Origin: Pyxicephalus adspersus
Taxonomy: Eukaryota > Chordata > Amphibia > Anura > Pyxicephalidae
Length of the DNA stretch: 64,000 nt
NCBI RefSeq assembly: GCF_032062135.1
Contig: NC_092859.1
Coordinates: forward strand, 93,406,639 to 93,470,638
Reading direction: 5' to 3'
Every line of letters begins with the position of its first letter. Within the stretch, counting starts at the first letter, position 1. Made by a program: the position numbers and the translations under genes. The notes beneath the pieces were generated by a model. It was given only the letters and a program-made list of their open reading frames with translations. It was not told the DNA's origin and made no database searches. Of this stretch, positions 24,901 to 30,895 are shown one piece after another.

Positions 24901-27508
24901 ATTAAAAGAGTGACAGGTAAACAAATAAGTGCTGTACACATGGTGCCATTTTATGGGGAGGGGAGGAGGAGAACTAGCAAGGGGCACCCCTCTTAGTGCT
25001 TTTTACCCCTGAATGAGACATGCCTTACTAAAAACTTAAAGAGTACCTAAACTCAGAAATTTCACTTTAAAAAAGAGTGCAGCACCGCCCCCTAATTCTC
25101 GATCGCCTAGGCAATCGAGAATGAATGGGAGCACAAAGCAAATTGGTGGATGGGTGGAAAAAAGCTGCTCTCTTTTCAGACTAGTGCTGATGTAATTTTG
25201 TTGATCCTCTGATTAGATCACTTTAAATTAGATATTAACAAATAAAAGACTTCAGCTAAAACATGTTAAGGCTTTTTATTTAATTATCCTCATTAGTGTT
25301 GATGTTCGAATTCGGGTTATCCCTATATTCGACCCGAATATGGCTGTTCGAATTCGGGTATACCCGAACCGAATTTTGCTGCATTCATCATTTTTTTTTT
25401 TATTGTTTATTTCAATTTTGTTCCAGCGTTTTAATTTTTTAAATGTTGCAAGCAACATTTAAGATAACGCTCAAAAACGTGCCTGAAGGAAACGTCCTGG
25501 TGTAGATTAGCCCATGGAAATGCAGTCCGTGTAGACTAAAGCTGCATACACATGTCCAATAAATACCGTTAGAAACGACTGATGAACAACCGATTGGCCA
25601 AAAAAAAAGGGACCAAGGACACCAACGAACGAGGATTGTCGCTGGAAATGAACGACCGCCACGGTGGATCTGATTGGCCGACGATCTTTCACTATCTATT
25701 GTGTACGGTCGTTCAGTGATTGTGCATGTGTCAGCGGTACACTTTCTCCTTTACATGTCCCTCCCTGCATCGTTCAAACGATTGTATCTAGCGTGTGGAC
25801 ACTGTTGGTGGATTATATATGAACAATCATATTGTTACAGCATGTAGGGATTGTGCACAATATGATTGTTCAAGTATAACCGTGCATAATCGTTGATGGG
25901 TCGTAATCGTTCATTTTCTAACAATAATTATTGGAAGTGTGTACCTAGCTTTAGCCTAATATTGATTTGACAGGTGCACTTTGATATTCATGTGAAGCAC
26001 AGGGGTATGGAATAGTGTTATGTATCATTTTATAATGTATAAAAAATACAGGCTGTAGAAGCTCTACATAGTGCTGAAACAAACCCGAATTTTTCTCCCA
26101 TTGACTTTAATAGGATTCGAATTCGATGTTCGACCACCCGAATTTTTGTGCTATATTCGGCCGAACAGCTGCCGAATCGAATAGTGAGCTATTCGACCAA
26201 CACTAATCCTCATGTACAAGAGAGATTATCAAAGGCAGATCAACAGTAGCAGAAATGTTTACAGTCCAGCCTGGGTGGCAATCATGGCACAGTGGAGAAA
26301 GAATGGAGCTCCCCAGGGACAGAAAGTTTACTTAAAAGACAGAAACAGGATTACCAAGTGAAAATAAGACAGATAAAAATTTGAATGAAAGAAACCACTA
26401 TTTCTAAGGACTGGTAGAATGTAATATCACACTTTCCAATATTGCTTCTCTGCCGTTTGGCTTTGATCAAGTGTAGTAGCTTATCCTTCCAGGAGAGAAA
26501 CGGCGCTGTATTCCTGGCAAGAATGCAGTGGACTAGTACGCCTGCTAGGATGGACAGCTAGATGGTGATGCTCTGTAAGGGGCCGTCCCATGCTAATTTC
26601 TCTGGTCAGCGTCCGCCAGAGGGAGGCATGGGGCCTGCCCTGATAAGGAGCTCCCAGATGGCAGTCTGTTCTGCTGGTCAGGGCGGGGAACCCTTGGTCT
26701 GGCCATCAGGTCTTGAGAAGAGGCCACATCTTACTTAGTGTCGTCCCCCTGGAGTGGCGAACCAGGGGTACCCTAAAATCACTTTGGGAGTGATGAACCC
26801 ATTGTTGATTTATGAGTACAAAGGCACATCACTTGCTGATTTAGCACTTTTTTCGCTTTCTTTAATACAGTAAATAGCAGACACCTCCAAGTGACTGCAC
26901 ACCACATCTCAGCCTCCCAAAAAACATCTGGTGCAAGTGCTTCCTGATGCTAACTCTTACTTTGTCACCTTATGCATAATTTTGTTTGCTCGCCACTGGG
27001 GCACTGTAATGGCGACAACATTAAGCAATCTTTGGGAATATCTTTTGGAAAAAAGCAGGGGGTTAGGCCACAACCAGTAAGTAGAATGATGGTTTGTACT
27101 TGCACCTTGGGTTTTCTAGATGCACAAGCACTATCCATGGACCAGATGTTGTATGCAGACACTGGGTATTCATCGCAAATGAAATATTATAAAAAAGGTT
27201 TACTTTAATGGACCACTGTTGTGGGAAATATTTAATTCTGATGATGTTACCATTTTATTGCATATGCTTCCAGTATAGACATTTTTCTTTAAGTGTACCT
27301 GTTCAATATTTTGGGTTTGAAAAGGTTGTACCATCTGTTCAATGTCTTCTGAAACTTCTTCATCCTCTACTTTTAGGTGCTCAATCTGTGGTTTTATTGC
27401 AGTAGTATCAGCAAGAGTGGACATTGAATCATTCTGTGCCACAGTGGATCTTTCCATATTGTCACCTTGTCTTTCCACTGAAGGGTTCTTAGAAGCCCCG
27501 GTTCCCAT
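3986..27508 (-). CDS. Kinesin-14-like (C-terminal motor) kinesin, 3' end beyond window
   Basis: This gene encodes a microtubule motor. Ten exons (minus strand) join in frame: 27508-27299, 22669-22535, 22448-22386, 21128-21006, 19495-19382, 19290-19127, 16683-16041, 13282-13140, 7520-7460 and 4191-3986, giving 620 codons plus two bases. Each junction has GT donor and AG acceptor bases and the phases agree. Residues 1-70 are acidic and start MGTGASK; residues about 71-270 match no domain I know; about 270-410 is coiled coil. The motor follows a neck-like [15 protein letters not shown], the usual kinesin-14 arrangement. The P-loop ([13 protein letters not shown]) and SMLEIYNE motif are intact. 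The last visible exon ends at NTER, just before the expected switch I SSRSH; that and switch II should lie left of the window. Closest families are KIFC1/KIF25-type, but the orthologue is uncertain, and further small exons in the 4.6-kb first intron cannot be excluded. Confidence 0.82.
4618..7380 (+). mobile_element. DIRS-type tyrosine-recombinase retrotransposon remnant (A)
   Basis: Pieces of all main DIRS enzymes occur in order on the plus strand, broken by stops and frameshifts. The reverse transcriptase begins near 5040 ([17 protein letters not shown], then a stop where W is expected) and continues near 5300-5480 ([18 protein letters not shown]). A ribonuclease H segment at 5900-6240 contains [13 protein letters not shown] and a frameshifted IPG...ADLSR motif. 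A tyrosine recombinase runs from 6552 to about 7360, with [21 protein letters not shown] and a final [11 protein letters not shown] carrying the expected Tyr. The usual HxxR triad motif reads HLMK, so it would be inactive even if intact. It fills most of the intron between two kinesin exons. Confidence 0.75.
7460..7520 (-). CDS. Kinesin motor exon of 61 bp
   Basis: A 61-bp exon, too short to be found as a simple ORF, supplies [20 protein letters not shown] between the P-loop exon and the SMLEIYNE exon. It restores the reading phase (2 to 0) and has an AG acceptor and GTAAGC donor. It lies about 100 bp from the end of a DIRS element on one side and 0.85 kb from another DIRS fragment on the other. 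Confidence 0.85.
7521..8369. other. Kinesin intron sequence without a recognised feature
   Basis: AT-rich intron between the 61-bp motor exon and DIRS fragment B. I see no ORF of note, no paired terminal repeats and no RNA gene. Confidence 0.4.
8370..8880 (+). mobile_element. DIRS tyrosine recombinase fragment (B)
   Basis: A second, separate piece of a DIRS recombinase C-terminal half. In shifting frames it reads [18 protein letters not shown], then [10 protein letters not shown] with the HxxR motif, then [20 protein letters not shown] with the presumed catalytic Tyr. Element A already has its own copy of this region, so B is an independent insertion in the next intron rather than the other half of A. 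Confidence 0.6.
8881..9890. other. Kinesin intron, no recognised feature
   Basis: AT-rich intron sequence. Nothing identifiable on either strand up to the MITE at 9891. Confidence 0.4.
9891..10222. mobile_element. 332-bp MITE made of four consecutive hairpins, TTA target duplication
   Basis: Terminal repeats AGCTACGTACAC and GTGTGTACGCAGCT are flanked on both sides by TTA (9888-9890, 10223-10225). A 3-bp TWA duplication is typical of PIF/Harbinger elements. Inside lie four hairpins: 9908-9958, 9971-10035, 10109-10144 (perfect 17-bp stem, 2-base loop) and 10158-10199 (perfect 18-bp stem, loop GTGAAA). There is no coding potential. Related copies occur at 17040, 20278, 23535, 25540, 50700 and 63469. 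Confidence 0.8.
10273..11907 (-). mobile_element. Degraded Tc1-like transposon
   Basis: Inverted ends CAGTTGTGCTCAGAATAATAG (left, 10279) and, read inward from the right, AGTTGTGTTCAGAATAATAG (to 11902) lie in a TATA-rich context consistent with TA target sites. The transposase is on the minus strand. Its start at 11553 reads [20 protein letters not shown], a helix-turn-helix type N terminus, and the C-terminal part near 10850-11040 contains a Tc1-like [12 protein letters not shown] motif. Frameshifts break it. It sits in a kinesin intron. Confidence 0.75.
11908..13139. other. Kinesin intron with a TA microsatellite
   Basis: Intron sequence between the Tc1 remnant and the P-loop exon. Apart from a TA dinucleotide tract of about 36 bp at 12931-12966, nothing is recognised. 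Confidence 0.5.
12931..12966. repeat. (AT)n microsatellite
   Basis: About 18 uninterrupted AT units in a kinesin intron. Confidence 0.95.
13140..13282 (-). CDS. Kinesin P-loop exon
   Basis: This 143-bp exon joins directly to the previous one (VFLPQCTQ then [14 protein letters not shown]) and carries the nucleotide-binding P-loop GQTGSGKT inside [13 protein letters not shown], followed by GVNI. It ends in phase 2 at AG/GTGAGTC. Motif conservation makes this one of the safest exon calls in the window. Confidence 0.92.
13283..15464. other. Kinesin intron, mostly unrecognised
   Basis: Between the P-loop exon and the hammerhead-like motif at 15465. Near 14665-14725 there is a short scrap of the hairpin MITE family (contains GTCGTTGGAAACAATC). 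An ORF at 14818-15048 reads like part of a protein ([18 protein letters not shown]), but I cannot assign it and overlapping frames are open too. Confidence 0.35.
15465..15520 (+). ncRNA. Degenerate hammerhead-like motif, Penelope-type
   Basis: The sequence CCCCTGAGGAAGC followed by TTAAACAGGTTGGG lines up with the hammerhead-like motifs at 17616 and 53701. The CTGAGGA core is intact, but the GAAA core and stem II are lost. It is best read as the decayed remnant of a Penelope-like element terminal region. Confidence 0.35.
16041..16683 (-). CDS. Kinesin coiled-coil and motor-start exon
   Basis: This is the longest exon (643 bp). It opens with a charged coiled-coil segment ([13 protein letters not shown] and onward), then a basic linker, and ends in the first motor strand, [10 protein letters not shown], followed by [13 protein letters not shown]. 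The usual kinesin RxRP signature at the start of the motor lacks its proline here (RCRLDD), and the loop after it looks short compared with typical kinesin-14 motors. Confidence 0.85.
17040..17468. mobile_element. MITE of the GTACACAC/TWA family inserted in the Penelope-like remnant
   Basis: The left end GACTGTGTACACGCGTGCAAT and the right end GCACGTGTGCACGTAGCC are inverted relatives, and TAA flanks both sides. The internal GTCGTTGGAAAC and ATTATTGCACGTGTG motifs are shared with the copies at 23535 and 25540. The Penelope-like sequence continues on both sides, which dates this insertion as the later one. Confidence 0.6.
17616..17667 (+). ncRNA. Hammerhead ribozyme-like motif
   Basis: It can be folded as a type-I hammerhead. 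Stem I pairs GTCTCA (17616-17621) with TGAGAT (17662-17667) and CC with GG next to the core, separated by an internal loop. The core reads CCGAGGA (one change from CUGANGA), stem II is GCC-AGAG-GGC, then GAAA (17647-17650), a short CACGTC segment and the presumed cleavage point after GTC (17656). One extra A lies between the core and stem II. Hammerheads are known in Penelope-like retroelements. Confidence 0.55.
18110..18213. repeat. Half copy of the GGGCCTGATTTATTAAAG palindromic MITE
   Basis: Contains the characteristic CATTCCAGGTTTGCTGGAT and CCAGCCTTGGAGAGCTTT segments and ends at ...ATCATGCCC. It matches the right half of the full copies at 21559 and 54934; the left half is missing. Confidence 0.6.
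18214..19126. other. Kinesin intron, no recognised feature
   Basis: AT-rich intron sequence before the 19127-19290 exon. No ORF, paired repeat or RNA gene is recognised. Confidence 0.4.
19496..20277. other. Kinesin intron, no recognised feature
   Basis: Intron sequence between the 19382-19495 exon and the truncated MITE at 20278. Nothing recognised. Confidence 0.4.
20278..20403. repeat. Truncated GTACACAC/TWA MITE
   Basis: Starts AGTTACGTACACACGTCC after TAA, continues with the TCGGC and GTCCATCGTCC segments of the family, and breaks off at a repetitive CAAAACTACTAA tract. The right half is absent. Confidence 0.6.
20740..20786. repeat. Trinucleotide tract that switches from TTA to TAA
   Basis: An interrupted TAA run, then a TTA run, then a TAA run form a self-complementary microsatellite of about 47 bp in a kinesin intron. 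Confidence 0.9.
21559..21773. mobile_element. 215-bp palindromic MITE (GGGCCTGATTTATTAAAG ends), AAT duplication
   Basis: The left end GGGCCTGATTTATTAAAG is repeated inverted at the right end, and the inner parts pair as well, so the whole element can fold back. AAT flanks both sides (21556-21558, 21774-21776). The copies at 54550 (AAT) and 54934 (ATG) also have matching 3-bp flanks, which supports transposition. Confidence 0.75.
22670..23534. other. First kinesin intron, left part, no recognised feature
   Basis: The intron between the first two kinesin coding exons starts here. Pyrimidine-rich stretches and short open frames occur, but none continue a known protein. An additional small in-phase exon cannot be excluded. 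Confidence 0.35.
23535..23870. mobile_element. Diverged copy of the four-hairpin MITE
   Basis: Ends GGGTACGAACACACGTGCAAT and GCACGTGTGTACTTATCC. The same internal order as the copy at 9891 is kept (TCCGATAATCGG, GTCCATCGTCC, AGAACGGTGCTGTATGTAC, GTCGTTGGAAAGGAT), with the stems now imperfect. TTT flanks both sides. Short ORFs across it are chance by-products. Confidence 0.65.
23871..25285. other. First kinesin intron, no recognised feature
   Basis: AT-rich intron with T-rich runs near 24437. A segment (TTATTGTTTATTTCAATTTT) at about 24449 recurs inside the hAT element near 25400. No gene recognised. Confidence 0.4.
25294..26205. mobile_element. hAT-type element with 8-bp duplication, containing a nested MITE
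   Basis: The terminal bases TAGTGTTG and CAACACTA are inverted repeats, and the 8-bp sequence ATCCTCAT flanks both sides exactly (25286-25293 and 26206-26213). Both are hallmarks of the hAT superfamily. The subterminal sequence is full of TTCGAATTCGGGT-type repeats. No transposase is present. A MITE at 25540-25950 interrupts it. Confidence 0.8.
25540..25950. mobile_element. GTACACAC/TWA MITE nested in the hAT element
   Basis: Ends AGCTGCATACACATGTCC and GGAAGTGTGTACCTAGCT, preceded by TAA and followed by TTA. It resembles the copy at 17040 internally (GTCGCTGGAAATGAACGACC type segments). It is younger than the surrounding element. Confidence 0.65.
26441..26760 (+). repeat. U2 snRNA-derived chimeric repeat (SINE-like)
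   Basis: The first 39 bases (26441-26479, starting ATTGCTTCTC and including GATCAAGTGTAGTA) closely match the 5' end of U2 snRNA. After that the similarity stops and a GC-rich sequence of about 280 bp unlike U2 follows. Such 5'-snRNA chimeras arise by retrotransposition, and SINEs headed by snRNA sequence are known in other vertebrates. The right limit is approximate. It lies in the first kinesin intron. Confidence 0.6.
26761..27298. other. First kinesin intron, right end
   Basis: Intron sequence next to the donor of the first coding exon. Nothing recognised. Confidence 0.4.
27299..27508 (-). CDS. Kinesin first coding exon with possible N-myristoylation signal
   Basis: Seventy codons end exactly at a CAG/GTACACT donor. 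The chosen ATG at 27508 is the first in the open frame and is followed by a strongly acidic segment. The N terminus MGTGASK fits the N-myristoylation pattern (Gly2, a small residue at position 6, no excluded residue at position 3). If modified, the motor could be membrane-associated. No TATA box or CpG island is evident just upstream, so a noncoding 5' exon is possible. Confidence 0.7.
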
Positions 27509-30500
27509 TTTGGATTAATTCTTCAAGCAAATGTTAAATTGTATGTAAAAGTCGAGAATATATTTTGATAACTATTGGAAATAAAATAAATACATTTATA
27601 TAAATATGTAATACATTTTGTTATATCAAGGTTTATTAAATCTATCATAACACTAAGAATCTATCATAGCACCCCTAGAGCAGTGAGCTTTGGCAGGTAA
27701 ATGTACCATAATGTGCAAAACCCTAGTGCAGTAATTCTATTTTAAGGAACAAATAGACTTGGCATGACTTTGATCAGATTATGAAACCATATACTAGCAG
27801 CAGCTACCTTTAGCAAAAAAACACATGCCTAAACAATATTATCCAACGATATAGGTAACTGAAATAATATGCAAATTTTGATTTGGTTTGGTACTCCTTT
27901 TGGTTCATTAACATCATAAACATTCTCACTGGCTACTGAATATTTTTAAGAGGAAGCAGGATGTGGGCTAACATGACCAACAGAAAAAGAGGTTTACATA
28001 TAACTTAATAATAATTTGAACTACCTTGATTTGTGACATTGAAGAGGGGTTAAATGTGAACCTGCTGTCCCAACTATGACACAAACTAATTTGTATGATT
28101 ATCACCACAAATTGCCTGAATATTTCCAACATTTCAGATGATGCTTTTCCAGGACTATTTGATAAAATATTCTCATACATTTCCCAAATGTTACATGCTA
28201 AAGTCTAAACTGCTATAACTGGTATAATTATTGCAAGGGTATGCACTTTAGACTTGGAATCCCCTACTGATGTGTATTGGAATGATGACATTGTAACTTT
28301 GTGCACACATTCTATATTTCATTACAAGTTCTTCTCTTCTATATAGCCTTATAATTGCTCATCCTAACATGACATATGAAGTATGTAAATACATACTAAA
28401 AGCTGAATTGAAGTTCTTAGTATGACATAGTTCCCCCATTACTGAAAACTCATCATATAACATAATTTCCCTGTTAGTCATGTTACTGAAGTTGTAGAGA
28501 ACATATATACGTACACATTGCTATACTCTTTTCTCAGCAACAAAATTGAAGCAGCTAAACTCCTCATTCATTCTAAATAAACACAATGGTAAAAGAATGC
28601 AAATGCCACAACTTTGAATTTGTTTTACCTTTTTGTCTTTTTTTCTCATAAAATGTCCTGCAGCTGCTGGCTTGGAATATGCAAACGCATATTTGGCATA
28701 ATAGTACAAAAAGGTGTGAAAATATTCCAGTGCATAGTAAGAGCAATCACTGAAACCATAGGCATGTAAATGTTGTTGCCTGTTGCTGGCGAGACTGGTA
28801 ACTATAAATGAATATTGTCTCTGGGGCTCTTTGGTTACCTTAGAGCTTTTGTTCCACCCAGAAACTGCACAACATCCAAATAAAACACAAAGGCACTGTG
28901 TAAACTGTTGGCAGTGTTATATATACTGAAGACAATTTACTATGAGACAGCTATATGTAAAATATATAAATACATATGTGAGGGGCTTTGTAAATTATGT
29001 TGGAGGTGGATACATGCTGTAAATAAAATGTTATAAAGAATAAGGCAGAAATGTAATATCACTTGTGCTGAGTTATTAGATGTTGGATAATGTTGGATAT
29101 TGTAGGTGTTAAAGGGACATCTCTGCTGTGGATGAGATCATGTGACCCTTAGGCCCATGGGGTTCTGGGCACATATAATGTGGGTACCCAAAATGTACAG
29201 CAGTCCAACTCCCTTTACCCATGCCATTCTGTTTCTAGGGCCCATAGCAAGTACCCAGTTTGTCCTTCTAAAAAAAACAGCCCTGCCTTTCTGTCTACCT
29301 CTTTCTGGCAGTCTTCTTTAACATCACATACACTGAATATTATGTGTGGCCCCTTAGTAATGGTGCTACAGTTGAGATCCTGTGTATGTTGACCATCACA
29401 CATTTTCTGAATTAAACCTCATTTTTCTAGCATGTGGGCAATGCTTTACTATGTCTTTCAATGGCAAGTTTCTTCACATGGGAAGGAAAATGTTTGTCTG
29501 GTTGTGTGAGGACCAAGAAGCTTACATTACAGCCTGTTACAAATCTTGGACAAGGTTTTCTGTTTTATAAACTCATCACACTAGGAGGCAACCTAAAAAA
29601 AAATGCATCAACTCCTTATTACGCCAAGGTGTTTCCCTGCAATTAAAAATGACAATACGATTAGCACAAATTTGTATTTTGTATATAGATTGTACAACTT
29701 AGGAATTTGCCTATTGGCTATTTATTTAAAATCTAAGAGTTTTTAAACAGCAATGACCATTCTGTCTTGCAGAAACATATATGCTCTAATATTTAATATG
29801 TTCTGTTATAGGAATTATAAAATGTAGGGCTATGGATTGTACATGCAACAACACACAATCCAATTGAATGACTCAACAAAAAAATCAGAATAATGTTGGA
29901 ATAGGGATTTGTGGTTTATTAGTTAGTGATGTAGATTTGTGGGCCTGTGTATGGTAGATACAGCTCATTGCTCTTAGAGATTGTGAATGGAATTTGGTTT
30001 TCCTATCGGCTCCATTAATCTCTATAGATAAACTGAAAGGACGCCATTTTTACCAAGGCCGCACACTACAACCCAAGCTGTGTGTTGTGCTATATTACAG
30101 GGCCACCACCAGCTACTCATCATGTATGCTGGGGGCATTTCTAGGGAAGTACACGAATCTACATGTGTTAGAGGGCATTTCCACAGAACTGCACAGCACA
30201 AAGTACATACAGCCACATGTAAAATGAAATTGTACTACAAAGCATTGGTGGTAATGTAGGCCCACTTGTGCTCACTCCATGAAAACATTTTTATTTTTTT
30301 ATATTTCTTCCATGAATGAATGAGGTGAACACAAGTGTATCTCTTCCCACCTTGCACACCACTATTGTTCATCACTAATGCTGTAATGCTAATAAAGGTT
30401 TCCGAGTAATGTGCCTGGAGTGTCCAGTAGCCATGTCCTTATAGTGAATAGTCACACATGGGATACATTCCTTCCACATTCATCCCCAGTCACAGAATAC

Positions 30501-30519
30501 ACTACTGATCCATCCCTCA
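27509..30519. other. Intergenic space between the divergent kinesin and IFRD1 genes
   Basis: Three kilobases of AT-rich DNA separate the kinesin start codon from the IFRD1 promoter. Short ORFs exist but none show recognisable protein motifs. Any kinesin promoter or noncoding first exon should lie here, but I could not place it. Confidence 0.5.
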
Positions 30520-30561
30520 TACACCAACTACGTGCAGCGCGCGTACGCTGCAAGCCTCCTG

Positions 30562-30566
30562 ATTGG
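30562..30566 (-). promoter_or_regulatory. Inverted CCAAT box
   Basis: ATTGG in the context CTGATTGGACAAT lies about 45 bp upstream of the TATA box, a common position for NF-Y sites. Confidence 0.6.
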
Positions 30567-30589
30567 ACAATCCCTTGCTTCTCTCGGGG

Positions 30590-30597
30590 TGACGTCA
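30590..30597 (+). promoter_or_regulatory. Palindromic CRE (TGACGTCA)
   Basis: A perfect TGACGTCA lies 10 bp upstream of the TATA box. Such sites bind CREB/ATF factors. IFRD1 is known as an immediate-early, stimulus- and stress-induced gene, which fits, although binding here is inferred. Confidence 0.75.
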
Positions 30598-30607
30598 CCT
30601 GCTGCTG

Positions 30608-30615
30608 TATAAAAG
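30608..30615 (+). promoter_or_regulatory. TATA box of IFRD1
   Basis: TATAAAAG lies 280 bp upstream of the IFRD1 start codon and suggests transcription starts near 30638. It is closely followed by the upstream ORF. Confidence 0.75.
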
Positions 30616-30662
30616 CCGAGCTGCGGCACCTAGTGCTTAATCCTGAGGCGTTGAGAGATAAA

Positions 30663-30803
30663 ATGTGTCGTCTTCATATACAGCTATTCACCGGAGTTAC
30701 AGTCACAAATTCTATTAGCAGACACGTTAAACCTTTACCGATAGCCGATTTTTTCCGTATTCCTGAGAGACGCTTTAGTAAAAAGTGCTCATCTATCGGC
30801 TGA
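30663..30803 (+). CDS. Upstream ORF in the IFRD1 leader (46 codons)
   Basis: The first ATG after the expected transcription start opens a 46-codon frame (starts MCRLHIQLFT, ends KKCSSIG) that stops at TGA, 92 bases before the IFRD1 start codon. It has A at position -3, so initiation should be reasonable. In mammals the IFRD1 mRNA carries an upstream ORF reported to govern mRNA decay and stress-resistant translation. An ORF in the same position here points to the same control. Whether the peptide itself is conserved cannot be judged without alignment. The same frame is open farther upstream, but that part lies in the promoter. Confidence 0.6.
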   Translation: MCRLHIQLFTGVTVTNSISRHVKPLPIADFFRIPERRFSKKCSSIG

Positions 30804-30895
30804 TTCCGACTACTCGCTAATACATAAGAAAATCACCGGCAACGCCGGACAGTGAGAATTAGAGCGGAGAGCAGCGGCTACCGTGGGCGTCAGAC

